A stretch of DNA of 34,429 bases from assembly GCA_003168255.1 (NCBI GenBank), contig PMSU01000079.1:41468-75896 (forward strand), written 5' to 3'. Origin of the DNA: Actinomycetota bacterium (GTDB lineage: Bacteria > Actinomycetota > Actinomycetes > Streptosporangiales > Streptosporangiaceae). Below are positions 6,984 to 14,756 of the stretch, piece by piece. Numbering within the stretch: position 1 is the stretch's first letter; each line of letters opens with the position of its first letter. The notes beneath the pieces were generated by a model, which was not told the origin of the DNA, searched no databases, and saw only the letters and a list, made by a program, of their open reading frames with translations. The translations under genes were made by a program, and so were the position numbers.

Positions 6984-7553
6984 TTGCTTTTTGGTCATGA
7001 CACGGAGGTGGCGTTGCAAGCCGCCGCGGCACTGGTTAACACCGCCGACGGCGATGCGGAGTACCTGCCCGACGTGCAGGCGCTAGATGAGTTCGTCCGT
7101 ACCTGGAAGTGGTCAGGAAAACGCTGGCGCAATGCCGGCGAGCTGCGTGCGGTGCACGACCTGCGGCCCTGGCTACGCCAGCTCTGGGTCGCCGACCGTG
7201 ATCAAGCCGTGGACATCGTCAACGAGCTGTTGCGCGAAGCGAACGCCGTACCTCAGCTCGTCAAGCACGACGAATGGGATTACCACCTGCACGCCACCCC
7301 GCCCGATGCGCCGCTGGCCACCCGGCTGGCCGTCGATGCCGCGATGGCGCTCACCGCCGTTATCCGCGCCGACGAACTCAGCCGGCTGCGCATCTGCGAC
7401 TATCCGGGCTGCTGCAACGTCGTGGTCGACCTGTCGAAGAACAGGTCGAAGCGCTACTGCGAGCGAGGCTGCGGCAACCGGGCCGCGGTTGCCGCGTACC
7501 GAGCCCGCAAGGCCGAGACGGCGGCCGGCGGCAACCAAGCCAGGACAACCTAG
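6984..7553 (+). CDS. CGNR zinc-finger / ABATE-domain regulator
   Basis: The 189-aa product begins LFGHDTEVALQAAAALVNT, the conserved start of this family, then an ABATE (stress-linked) domain to about residue 130. A C-terminal CGNR zinc finger follows with ligands at about C138, C143, C159 and C163 (CGNR itself at 163-166), ending in a basic helix. The start is a TTG with AGGAG (6974-6978) well placed upstream. The family is thought to bind DNA through the zinc finger and is common in actinomycetes. Divergence from an EamA transporter suggests it controls that exporter and itself through the palindrome between them. No direct evidence of ligand. Confidence 0.88.
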   Translation: MLFGHDTEVALQAAAALVNTADGDAEYLPDVQALDEFVRTWKWSGKRWRNAGELRAVHDLRPWLRQLWVADRDQAVDIVNELLREANAVPQLVKHDEWDYHLHATPPDAPLATRLAVDAAMALTAVIRADELSRLRICDYPGCCNVVVDLSKNRSKRYCERGCGNRAAVAAYRARKAETAAGGNQARTT

Positions 7554-7579
7554 AACGCTGCTCAACCGAAGGGAGGACC

Positions 7580-7600
7580 GTGCTGCGCGCGCGGGCCTGA
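7580..7600 (+). other. Possible six-codon leader ORF ahead of the NCS1 permease
   Basis: A strong GGGAGGACC precedes a GTG at 7580 that reads only V-L-R-A-R-A before TGA. The permease start is 90 bases on and has a poor Shine-Dalgarno. It may be a leader peptide or a start left from a lost gene. Nothing else is recognisable in 7554-7689. Confidence 0.2.
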
Positions 7601-7689
7601 CGTGCGTGTGGACGGCGATCTCAGCCACGACGGCGAAATCAATGATCAAAGTTGTTCCGTTATGGGCAAAGTCACGCCAGAGTGTCCGC

Positions 7690-9138
7690 ATGACAACTAC
7701 GCAGCCGCGTCTGGGCGGCATCGAAGTCCGCTCGATCGACTACGTACCGTTGGACGAACGGCACGGCAAGATCTGGCATCTTGGCCCGTTGTGGTTCATG
7801 TCGAACGCGCAGATCGCCACGCTGGCGGTCGGCCTGGTCAGCATTGACGAAGGCGGATCGCTTTTCTGGTCGGTGCTAGCCATCGTGATCGGAATGCTGG
7901 TCGGCACGCTGTTCATGGCGTTTCACTCCGCGCAGGGTCCGCAGCTCGGCCTCCCGCAGATGATCCAGTCGCGCCCGCAGTTCGGTTACCTCGGGGCGCT
8001 GCTCGTCTGGCTCTTCGCTTATGTGCAGTACGCCGGCTTCAACGTGTTCAACACCGTGCTGGGCGGCGAGTCGCTGAGCGATACCGCGCACGGCTCCACC
8101 AAGCTGTGGATCGTCGTCGTGACGATCGTGGCACTTGTCGTCGCGCTGGTCGGGTACGACCTCATCCACAAGGCCGAGCAGTGGCTCACCTATCTCATGA
8201 TCGTCATCTTCGGCATCTTCACGATCGCGCTGTTCGTGATCCACTACCCGGCGGGCACCTTCGACCTGGGCACCTTCAAGGCCGCTCCGTTCTTCGGCCA
8301 GTTCGGCGTGGTGGCCGGCTACCAGATCAGCTGGGCGATCTACGTCTCGGACTACTCGCGGTACATGCCGCCGAACGTGACCGTACGCAAGACCTTCTAC
8401 TGGACCTACTGGGGATCCGCGATCGGCGGCGGCTGGATGATGATCGTGGGCGCCTTCCTCGCAGCGTGGGCAGGCAAGAGCTTCGACGGCACCGGCATCC
8501 TCGAGCTGGAAAGGGTCGGCAATCACGTCTTCGACGGCTTCGGCGCCATCGTGCTCATCCTCGCCGCGTTCGGCCTGGTCTCGGTCACGGCGCTGAACAT
8601 GTACGGCGGCTCGCTGACGCTGATCAGCGCGGTCGACTCGTTCAAGAAGGTGCGGCCGACGATCGGCTTGCGTGTCGTCACCGTGGGAGTCACGGCGGTG
8701 CTCTCGGTCATCGGCGCGCTCGCCGCGACCCAGAACTTCCTCACCAACTTCGAGAACTTCCTGCTGCTGATCCTCTACTTGTTCATCCCGTGGACCGCGG
8801 TGAACCTGGTCGACTACTACATCGTGCGGCGAGGTCATTACGCGATCGCCGAGATCTTCAACCCGCACGGGATGTACGGCCGGTGGGGGTGGCGCGGGAT
8901 CCTCGCGTATCTCATCGGCTTCGCCGCCATGACGCCCTTCTTCGACGTCGGCACGCTCTACGAAGGCGCGGCGGCCAAGGCGCTCGGCGGCGCGGACATC
9001 TCGTTCTTCATCGGCCTGCCGGTGGCAGGGCTCCTCTACTACGTCTTCGCCCAGTCGATCGATGTGGCGGCCGAGACGCGCGTGGCCAACGCCGAAGCGG
9101 CCGAGCTCAACAGGGCAGCGCCGCAGCACGAGGCCTGA
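7690..9138 (+). CDS. NCS1-family nucleobase/allantoin/hydantoin permease
   Basis: The 482-aa protein has about twelve hydrophobic helices. Near the N-terminus is GPLWFMSNAQIATLAVGL and later GPQLGLPQMIQSRPQFGYLG, the NCS1 pattern of cytosine, allantoin and hydantoin importers; IYVSDYSRYMP is also characteristic. The frame is open upstream into the CGNR gene, but those residues are non-membrane and overlap a real gene, so the start is placed at the ATG 7690 (MTTTQPRLGG). The ribosome site is weak. Three bases separate it from a downstream amidase, pointing to import of a cyclic amide, ureide or other amide substrate that the amidase then hydrolyses. Confidence 0.9.
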   Translation: MTTTQPRLGGIEVRSIDYVPLDERHGKIWHLGPLWFMSNAQIATLAVGLVSIDEGGSLFWSVLAIVIGMLVGTLFMAFHSAQGPQLGLPQMIQSRPQFGYLGALLVWLFAYVQYAGFNVFNTVLGGESLSDTAHGSTKLWIVVVTIVALVVALVGYDLIHKAEQWLTYLMIVIFGIFTIALFVIHYPAGTFDLGTFKAAPFFGQFGVVAGYQISWAIYVSDYSRYMPPNVTVRKTFYWTYWGSAIGGGWMMIVGAFLAAWAGKSFDGTGILELERVGNHVFDGFGAIVLILAAFGLVSVTALNMYGGSLTLISAVDSFKKVRPTIGLRVVTVGVTAVLSVIGALAATQNFLTNFENFLLLILYLFIPWTAVNLVDYYIVRRGHYAIAEIFNPHGMYGRWGWRGILAYLIGFAAMTPFFDVGTLYEGAAAKALGGADISFFIGLPVAGLLYYVFAQSIDVAAETRVANAEAAELNRAAPQHEA

Positions 9139-9141
9139 GGG

Positions 9142-10506
9142 GTGATCCGCTCAGCGTGGTCGACGGCGGCCGGGATCCGCTCTGGTGAGCTGGCCGCCGT
9201 CGATGTCATCTCCGCCACGCTCGCGCGGATCGCCGAGCTCGATGCGGAGATCAACGCCTGCACGGTCGTGGCTGGCCAGACGGCTCTCGCGCAGGCCGCT
9301 GAGGTCGATCGGGGCGAGCGCTCAGGGCCGCTGGCCGGCGTCCCGATCTCGGTGAAGGATCACGTCTGGGTACGCGGACTGCCGGCGACCAACGGCTCCC
9401 GCTCGCTGGCTGGCTTCGTCCCGGCGCAGGACTGCGCGTGCGTCGCCCGGCTGGTCGATGCCGGCGCGATCATCGTGGCGAAGACCAACAATCCCGAGTT
9501 CTGCTATCGCGGTGTCACCAGCAACGATCTGTGGGGCGAGACGCGGAACCCCCGCGACCCTAGCCGCACGACGGGCGGCTCCAGCGGAGGCGCCGCGGCA
9601 TCGGTGGCGAGCGGCATGGTGCCGCTCGCGATCGGGACAGACGGCGGCGGGTCGATCCGCATCCCGTCGGCGTTCTGCGGGACGACAGGTCTCAAACCGA
9701 CGTTCGGGCTGATCCCGAAGATGCCGGGCTTCCGGGGCTGGCCGACCTTGTCGGTCACCGGGCCGATCGCCACCGACGTCCGCGACCTCGCGCTGGCCGC
9801 CACGATCATGGCCGGGCCGTCGTCATCGGACCCGCTGAGCTATCCGTCGCCGTCGGGCGGCTACCTCGGCGCTCTGGACGAGCCGGGCTGGTCCGGACTG
9901 CGCGTCGCTTTCTCCGCCGACCTCGGCTTCGCCGAGCTGGACCCGGACGTCCGCGCTGCTTTCAACCGGGCGATCGAGCGCATCGCCGACAGCGGCGCCG
10001 CGGTAGTCGAGGCGAGCCCCGCGCCGCAGGACCCGAGCCCGTTGTGGGATCCGGTCGCGCTCGCCGAAGGCTGGGCGTCCGAGCGCCCGCTGCTGGCGGC
10101 CTACCCCGATCTCGTCGGCGCCGATGCCGCCGCGATCATCCGGGCCGGCCAGCGGATGTCGGTGGCGGACTACCTCGATGCTCAGGACGCCCGGGCCCGG
10201 TATGCCACCACCTGGCTCGGCTTTTTCCGCGACTACGACGTGCTGCTCACCCCCACCATGCCGGTCACGGCGTTCGAGCTGGGCCGCCTCGGACCCTCGA
10301 CGATCAACGGCGTGGCGGTGCCCGACTCCTACGATGCGTGGTGCGCGCTGGCCCTGCCTGCCAACCTCGCCGGCCTTCCGGCCGTCTCGGTGCCCATCGG
10401 CCAGGGACGCGACGGCCTGCCGGTGGGCCTACAGGTCATGGCTGCCCGGTGGGCGGACGCGACCGCCTTGCGAGCCGCCGCGGCGGTCAACGTCAGCCTG
10501 GGCTGA
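9142..10506 (+). CDS. Amidase-signature family hydrolase
   Basis: The 454-aa enzyme carries the Ser-cisSer-Lys triad: Lys at about 72 (VSVKDHVW), cis-Ser at about 147 (TTGGSSGGAAAS) and nucleophile Ser at about 171 (GTDGGGSIRIPSAFCG). The spacing (75 and 24 residues) equals that of fatty-acid amide hydrolase. It should hydrolyse a small amide to acid plus ammonia in the cytoplasm. The GTG start lies three bases after the permease stop with GAGG close by, so the two are one operon. GatA is unlikely because no gatB or gatC is adjacent and the specificity region differs. The substrate may be whatever the NCS1 permease imports. Confidence 0.9.
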   Translation: MIRSAWSTAAGIRSGELAAVDVISATLARIAELDAEINACTVVAGQTALAQAAEVDRGERSGPLAGVPISVKDHVWVRGLPATNGSRSLAGFVPAQDCACVARLVDAGAIIVAKTNNPEFCYRGVTSNDLWGETRNPRDPSRTTGGSSGGAAASVASGMVPLAIGTDGGGSIRIPSAFCGTTGLKPTFGLIPKMPGFRGWPTLSVTGPIATDVRDLALAATIMAGPSSSDPLSYPSPSGGYLGALDEPGWSGLRVAFSADLGFAELDPDVRAAFNRAIERIADSGAAVVEASPAPQDPSPLWDPVALAEGWASERPLLAAYPDLVGADAAAIIRAGQRMSVADYLDAQDARARYATTWLGFFRDYDVLLTPTMPVTAFELGRLGPSTINGVAVPDSYDAWCALALPANLAGLPAVSVPIGQGRDGLPVGLQVMAARWADATALRAAAAVNVSLG

Positions 10507-10519
10507 GAGGATTCTCACG

Positions 10520-10957
10520 ATGGCATCAGATGATGACGGCCGCGTCCCGGCTGGCTTCGAGGCATTCGAGTCGAGCCCGTTCCTGGCCATGATCGGTCCG
10601 GTGTGGATACGTCGGCGGGAGGTGCCGCCGACATTCGGCATCCGGATCGAACAGCGGCACACCAACACGGGCGGCACCGCTCACGGCGCCCTGCTGGCGG
10701 GACTGGCTGACTTGACCCTCGGCCGGGGGATCAGAGCCGTCGTCGGCCAGGATCTCCGCCTCGTCACGGCCGGGCTGACCGTGGACTTCGCGAGGCCCAT
10801 TCGGGTCGGCGACTGGGTGGAGGCTCAGGCCGACATTCAGCACCGCTCCCGGCGGACCGTGTTCGCGAGCTGCTATCTCATCAGCAACAGCCACCGTGTC
10901 GTTCGCGCCAGCGGGATCTACTCCATCGTGGGCGATGAGAACCTGGCTTCCAGCTAA
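10520..10957 (+). CDS. PaaI-type hot-dog thioesterase
   Basis: The 145-aa protein has the hot-dog motif HTNTGGTAHGALLAGLADLTLG, where the Asn/His-Gly and Asp form the acyl-CoA site of PaaI-like thioesterases, then DFARPIRVGDWVEAQADI, the typical strand pair. The ATG has GAGAGG (10505-10510) upstream. The same reading frame is open far into the amidase gene, but that part is not real. It follows the amidase by 13 bases in the same operon, so the amidase product may be activated to a CoA ester that this enzyme can release. It could also be a housekeeping editing thioesterase. Confidence 0.85.
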   Translation: MASDDDGRVPAGFEAFESSPFLAMIGPVWIRRREVPPTFGIRIEQRHTNTGGTAHGALLAGLADLTLGRGIRAVVGQDLRLVTAGLTVDFARPIRVGDWVEAQADIQHRSRRTVFASCYLISNSHRVVRASGIYSIVGDENLASS

Positions 10958-10987
10958 GGCCAGGGCCCGGCGTACGCTGAGGAGAGG

Positions 10988-11362
10988 ATGTCTTCTAAAG
11001 GGCGGTTTGGTCGCGGGTTCTCAGCGGAGGTTGCGGTGGTGCTGACGGCACTGGGCAGCCTGCTCGCGCTGCTGGCCGATCTCTGGCGGGTGACGGGGCA
11101 CATTCTGCTCGCCCCTTCCAGCCTGCCCACCCTTGCCGTGACGGTGCTGGCCGGCGCTGTGCTGGCCGGGGTGGTCGCGGCCTGCCTGGCGGGCAGGACC
11201 AGGCTTGCCCGGATATCCGCAGCCGTCCCGCTGATCAGCCGCGCCGCCGCGCTGCGCGAGAAGTCCTGGCGTGCCGGTTTCCTGCGGCAGCGCGACCCTG
11301 ATGCGGCGGGGCGTCCCCGTCCCAGAGCGCCTTCGGCGGCCCCGGCGGCCGCCAGTTCATGA
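10988..11362 (+). CDS. DUF6412 small membrane protein
   Basis: The 124-aa product has two hydrophobic helices (about 12-32 and 42-68) and a conserved basic tail containing LREKSWRAGFLRQRDPDAAGRPRPRAP, which I recognise as the DUF6412 signature. GGAGAGG sits immediately upstream of the ATG. In actinomycetes this family is commonly found directly before a second YidC/Oxa1 insertase, as here. It probably sits in the cytoplasmic membrane with the tail inside and may assist or be a client of that insertase. No catalytic motif is seen and the function is unknown. Confidence 0.75.
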   Translation: MSSKGRFGRGFSAEVAVVLTALGSLLALLADLWRVTGHILLAPSSLPTLAVTVLAGAVLAGVVAACLAGRTRLARISAAVPLISRAAALREKSWRAGFLRQRDPDAAGRPRPRAPSAAPAAASS

Positions 11363-11487
11363 TTGCGAAGAACTCAGGCCCGGATAAGGGCCGGAACTTC
11401 ACCTGATCCTGGGCCCCTCGAGGGGTTGAACGCGGCCGTCTCCAGCAAGTCATCCGTCGCTTCTGACCCGCTGGAGGGTTGCTTGTC
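11363..11487 (+). promoter_or_regulatory. Structured leader between the DUF6412 and yidC-like genes
   Basis: The 125-bp gap holds GGCCC-GGATAA-GGGCC and a perfect 12-bp palindrome CCCCTCGAGGGG, ending in GGAGGG for the yidC-like ATG. It could be a weak terminator or attenuator lowering insertase expression. No known riboswitch fold was recognised. Confidence 0.3.
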
Positions 11488-12315
11488 ATGTCTGCTTTCT
11501 TCGGCGTCCCCGTTGACGCCGCGTATCACGTCGTCTCAGTATTCGCCCGTATTCTTACCCCGCTGGTTGGCGGTCTGGCCGCCGCGGCAGCGATCGTGCT
11601 CTTCACCATGGCCGTCCGCTTGCTCGTCTTGCCGCTTAGCTACCGAGCCATGCGAGGGATGGATGCGCAGGCCCGGATGGCGCCGCGGGTGCAGGTGCTG
11701 CGGAAGAAGCACGCCGGGCAGCCGGACAGGCTGCAACGCGAGCTGACTGCCCTGTATAAGTCGGAAGGCACAAGCATGTCGGCCGGCTGCCTGCCCATGC
11801 TGCTCCAGTGGCCCTTCCTCAGCGTCATGTACCTGCTGTTCAGGTCGCCGAACGTCGGCGGTGCTCCCAACTCGCTGCTCAGCCATGACCTGTTCGGCGC
11901 GCCGCTGGGCAGCCACTGGCTGGGCGGGCCCGGACCTCTCAGCCCGCAGGGAGTGGTATTCGCCGGCCTGTTCGTGCTGCTCGCTGGCATCGGCTGGCTG
12001 TCTGCCAGGATGGCGCGGCGCGCCGCGGCAGCCGATACCGCCGCCAGGCCTGGCGGGGCACTGGGCGCCCCGTCTGGCGGGGCACCGGGCGCCCTGGCCA
12101 GGCTGATGCCATATGTAACCGTGGTCATGGCCGCGTTCGTGCCGCTGGCGGCCGGGCTGTACCTGGTGACGACCACCGCGTGGACGCTGGCCGAGAGGGC
12201 GCTTCTGCGTCAGCACCGGGTACCGAGACCGGAGTCGATCAGCATCTCCCGGCGTACAGGGCGCCTTATTGGCGTGGTCGGACGCCGCGGCGCCGGCCCG
12301 GCTGCGGGCCGGTAG
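11488..12315 (+). CDS. YidC/Oxa1-family membrane insertase (paralogue)
   Basis: The 275-aa protein has the YidC core of five helices. The conserved Arg of the hydrophilic groove is at about residue 44 (FTMAVRLLVLPLSY), followed by the cytoplasmic hairpin (MAPRVQVLRKKHAGQPDRLQRELTALYK) and SAGCLPMLLQWPFLSVMY. The late helices have a Gly/Ala/Pro-rich loop and a basic tail. The start was set at the ATG 11488, served by GGAGGG at 11473-11478, not the in-frame TTG nine bases earlier. It inserts proteins into the membrane; a housekeeping yidC normally sits with rnpA and rpmH, so this copy is probably an accessory paralogue working with DUF6412. Confidence 0.9.
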   Translation: MSAFFGVPVDAAYHVVSVFARILTPLVGGLAAAAAIVLFTMAVRLLVLPLSYRAMRGMDAQARMAPRVQVLRKKHAGQPDRLQRELTALYKSEGTSMSAGCLPMLLQWPFLSVMYLLFRSPNVGGAPNSLLSHDLFGAPLGSHWLGGPGPLSPQGVVFAGLFVLLAGIGWLSARMARRAAAADTAARPGGALGAPSGGAPGALARLMPYVTVVMAAFVPLAAGLYLVTTTAWTLAERALLRQHRVPRPESISISRRTGRLIGVVGRRGAGPAAGR

Positions 12316-12326
12316 CGTTACCGGCC
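12307..12326. terminator. Hairpin between convergent yidC-like and diguanylate cyclase genes
   Basis: GGCCGGTA (12307-12314) pairs perfectly with TACCGGCC (12319-12326) around a GCGT loop and overlaps the insertase stop codon. It lies in the 20-bp convergent gap and could serve both strands. No U-tract follows, as is common in high-GC actinobacteria. Confidence 0.55.
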
Positions 12327-12335
12327 AGGGCGGCT

Positions 12336-13616
12336 CTAGGCGATCGGGGCGCGGGGCTCGTCGCTGGTGAGCCGCACGGAGTTGCGGCCGGCGTTCTTGG
12401 CCTCATACAGGGCCGCGTCCGCGGCGGCGAGCAGGTCGGTCAGATCGCGGCGGCCGGGCTGCAAGGCCGCGACGCCGATGGAGACGGTGACGCGCAGCGG
12501 GTGATCGCCCTGCCCGGCCAGGCCGGACAGGACCGGAACGGCGGCCAGGTTGTGGCGTAGCCGCTCGGCGACCTGGACAGCCTCGGCGGGCTCGGTATGG
12601 GGGAGCAGGATGGTGAATTCTTCCCCGCCGAACCGGCCTATCAGGTCATAGGGCCGCAAGCCGCGGCGCAGCGTGTCGGCGGCCGCGGCGAGCACGGCGT
12701 CACCGACGAGGTGGCCGTAGGTATCGTTGACGGCCTTGAAGCGATCCAGGTCAGCGATGGCCACCGCCAGCGGCGCTCCGGTGCGCTGGGCGTGAGCCAG
12801 CTGCACGGCTGCCTCGGTCCGCCAGGCGGCGGCGTTCAGCAGGCCGGTTTTCGCATCCAGCCGAGCCTGCGAGAGCAGCTGCGCATGCCGCAGGGACCGC
12901 TGTAGCACGATCACCAGCGGCAAGGCCGGGAGGATCAGTGCCCAGCTGACGCCAGCAGCACCGGCCAACAGCAGCGCGGCGCAGATCTCGCACAGGTCGT
13001 TCAGCAGCGGCTCGCGGGCGAGCAGCTGCTCACGCACGCTGACGGTGCGGTCGGCTGTCTTGACCGCGGTCATCACCAGCGTCTTATTGATCAGCGACCA
13101 CAGCAGGGCGCAGCCTGCGGCGGCGAGTAGCCACATCAGTGCCTGGGTGCCGGCTCCTGGCCAGAGCCAGGGCAGGCGGGAGCGCAGCAGGTGGAACGCT
13201 ACTGACGCTGCGCCGAGGGATAGCCCGTTGGCGGCGGCCGAGAACACCCGCCGGTGCGCGACGGTTTGGCGGGTTCGCAGCTGGAGCAGCGAGAAAGTGA
13301 CTACCGGCGCGGCCAGGCAATAGACCGGGGGCAGCAGCAGCGCGATCGGCAGCTGCCAGATGCCGTGCACTTCCTTGATCAGCCCGGCGGGCTCGGCAGT
13401 GCGTCGGGTGAGCTCCACCGCCGCTGCGCCGAAACACACCAGGATGGCGAACAGCAAGGCATCCCGGGCATGCCAGCGGGTCAGCGATGCGGCGGTGATG
13501 GCAGCGCCGGCTGCCGTCAGGATCACCGCGACGACGTAGCAGCGCAGCCCGCGCGGCAATCGCCAGACCGACCAGCCGCTGGCCCAGGACCGGCAGCGGC
13601 CCGGCGCACAGCGCAC
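12336..13616 (-). CDS. Membrane-bound diguanylate cyclase (GGDEF)
   Basis: The 426-aa protein has about six to seven hydrophobic helices over residues 25-240 and a C-terminal GGDEF domain (about 250-418). The active site GGEEF is at 330-334, the metal-binding DLDRFKAVND at 289-298, and an inhibitory-site RxxD (RPYD, 321-324) lies five residues before the active site. So it should make cyclic di-GMP and be feedback inhibited. There is no EAL domain. The membrane part is not a sensor domain I can name. The GTG start has no clear ribosome site, so a start further in (near residue 28) is possible. Upstream palindromes may control it. Confidence 0.88.
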   Translation of the reverse strand: MRCAPGRCRSWASGWSVWRLPRGLRCYVVAVILTAAGAAITAASLTRWHARDALLFAILVCFGAAAVELTRRTAEPAGLIKEVHGIWQLPIALLLPPVYCLAAPVVTFSLLQLRTRQTVAHRRVFSAAANGLSLGAASVAFHLLRSRLPWLWPGAGTQALMWLLAAAGCALLWSLINKTLVMTAVKTADRTVSVREQLLAREPLLNDLCEICAALLLAGAAGVSWALILPALPLVIVLQRSLRHAQLLSQARLDAKTGLLNAAAWRTEAAVQLAHAQRTGAPLAVAIADLDRFKAVNDTYGHLVGDAVLAAAADTLRRGLRPYDLIGRFGGEEFTILLPHTEPAEAVQVAERLRHNLAAVPVLSGLAGQGDHPLRVTVSIGVAALQPGRRDLTDLLAAADAALYEAKNAGRNSVRLTSDEPRAPIA

Positions 13617-13622
13617 TATGGA

Positions 13623-13699
13623 GTAGATCTACGCCTCCGCGGCAGGCAAGGTGGGCTTTGGTGCGGATACCAACCGGATATTAGCAGAATGTAGCTAAT
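13623..13699. promoter_or_regulatory. Palindromes upstream of the diguanylate cyclase
   Basis: GTAGATCTAC (13623-13632) is a perfect 10-bp palindrome just upstream of the GTG start. At 13680-13699 ATTAGC and GCTAAT form perfect arms around 8 bases in an AT-rich patch. Either may be a regulator site for the cyclase. The second shares CTACATT (on the minus strand) with the operator of the nearby tetR gene at 14711-14717, so that TetR protein might bind both; this is a guess. Confidence 0.35.
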
Positions 13700-13837
13700 G
13701 CAGTCTGAACTGTCACGATCCCGCGGACGGAATCGCGGGATGCGTGGCCGGACTTGCCACCGCAGGTAGCGGAGCGGAGCATTCCAGGCATATAGGGAAA
13801 TGTCGAGCCAAGACCCGGTGAGAGAAAGGAGATCCCC

Positions 13838-13910
13838 ATGAATGGCGAGAGTTGGGGCTAACGTAACGCTCGGGATTGCATCAGACGCGTGAGGTTTGTC
13901 CGGTCTGATG
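13838..13910 (+). other. Orphan ribosome site, seven-codon ORF and stem-loop
   Basis: AAAGGAGA (13825-13832) is a perfect Shine-Dalgarno followed at ideal spacing by ATG (13838), giving the peptide MNGESWG and a stop at 13859-13861. A hairpin with 8-bp arms CATCAGAC/GTCTGATG (13879-13910) follows. No gene follows on this strand. It looks like a leader peptide without its operon, or a fragment of one. Confidence 0.25.
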
Positions 13911-14051
13911 GTGGTGAAGGCTGTCCAGATGCCGTGGGCGCCCGAGGCGTGGAGACCGGCGCCGATCTTGACTTCCTCGTCGGTAGCAGCGGAGACCAGG
14001 TAAAACGCGAATCCCACTGACTCGAGTCGCCCCGCTGGTGCTCGACGAGAC

Positions 14052-14699
14052 TCAGGCAGGCTCATCTGCGGACAGGCCTGCCACGATCAGATCCACGACT
14101 TGGCGCGCGAACCGGTCGGTCAGCGGGCGGTGTCCGTTCAGCAGGCGGTGGTAGGCGGGACCGAACAGCAGGTCGAGCACGACGTCCTTGTCGACGTCGG
14201 CGCGGATCTCGCCGCGCTCGATTGCCCGATCCAGCATGATCGTGTGCCGCGCCCGCAACGGCTCGATAACCCGGTCCCGCCAGGCAGCCCCCAGCGCGGG
14301 GTCTCGCTGTGCCTCGGCGATGAGGCCGGCCAGCATGCGCCCGGCTGGGGTGCGGGTCACCGAGCGGGTCCAGCCGCGGAGCGCGGCGAGCAGGTCACCG
14401 TGCAGCGTGCCGGTGTCGGGCAGCGGCTGCTGCTCCTGGAACTCGGTGAGGAAGGCATCGAGCGCGAGGGCGCCACGCGACGGCCAGCGCCGGTAGACCG
14501 TTGTCTTGCCGACCCCGGCGCGGGCGGCCACTTCCTCCATCGACATGCCGCCGAGCCCGCGCTCGGCCAGCAGCTCTGTGGCCGCGGACAAGATGGCCCG
14601 ATCCGCCTCCTCGCTGCGCGGCCGGCCGCGCCTGGCCGACTCGGCCGCCGAAGACCGCGGAATCTCTCCCGTCGTCCCCGGAATACGTGCGGTGTCCAT
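14052..14699 (-). CDS. TetR-family regulator
   Basis: The 215-aa product has an N-terminal TetR helix-turn-helix (about 30-76: AILSAATELLAERG, MEEVAARAGVGKTTVYRRWPSRGAL) and a C-terminal ligand domain with the TetR_C-like stretch AEAQRDPALGAAWRDRVIEP. Although the frame is open much further upstream, that part overlaps the divergent transporter gene; the ATG at 14697-14699 (MDTARIPGTTGE) is the sensible start. It is divergent from an MFS exporter with a 24-bp imperfect palindrome between them, the standard layout for a repressor that responds to the exported compound. Ligand unknown. Confidence 0.9.
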   Translation of the reverse strand: MDTARIPGTTGEIPRSSAAESARRGRPRSEEADRAILSAATELLAERGLGGMSMEEVAARAGVGKTTVYRRWPSRGALALDAFLTEFQEQQPLPDTGTLHGDLLAALRGWTRSVTRTPAGRMLAGLIAEAQRDPALGAAWRDRVIEPLRARHTIMLDRAIERGEIRADVDKDVVLDLLFGPAYHRLLNGHRPLTDRFARQVVDLIVAGLSADEPA

Positions 14700-14710
14700 A
14701 GGGTTGCAGC

Positions 14711-14734
14711 CTACATTAGCGAAACGGAACGTAG
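14711..14734. promoter_or_regulatory. Imperfect palindrome in the tetR-MFS divergent gap
   Basis: CTACATT (14711-14717) mirrors AACGTAG (14728-14734) at six of seven positions, in a 57-bp gap between the divergent starts. It is a likely TetR-family operator overlapping both promoters. Confidence 0.45.
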
Positions 14735-14756
14735 CGTATTGAATGGGTGAGGCAGC

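Larger units (their letters stand above)
13616..14017 (-). other. Possible hypothetical or decayed coding fragment
   Basis: Between the diguanylate cyclase and tetR there is no recognised gene. A minus-strand frame from a GTG at 14017 reads MGFAFYLVSAATDEEVKIG and on through HASGAHGIWTAFTTI. Third positions are mostly G or C down to about 13890, then coding character fades while the frame runs to a TAG at 13616-13618. It may be a truncated gene. I recognise no domain. Confidence 0.25.

Noticed and set aside
7087..7689. N-terminal extension of the permease frame
   Set aside because: These codons overlap the real CGNR gene in another frame, lack membrane character, and the family starts near the ATG at 7690.
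7876..9129. 417-codon minus-strand frame
   Set aside because: It lies antisense to the NCS1 permease, is rich in Arg, Asp and His with no family features, and is a shadow frame.
13254..13694. Plus-strand frame opposite the diguanylate cyclase
   Set aside because: It is antisense to a well-defined GGDEF gene and has no features of its own.
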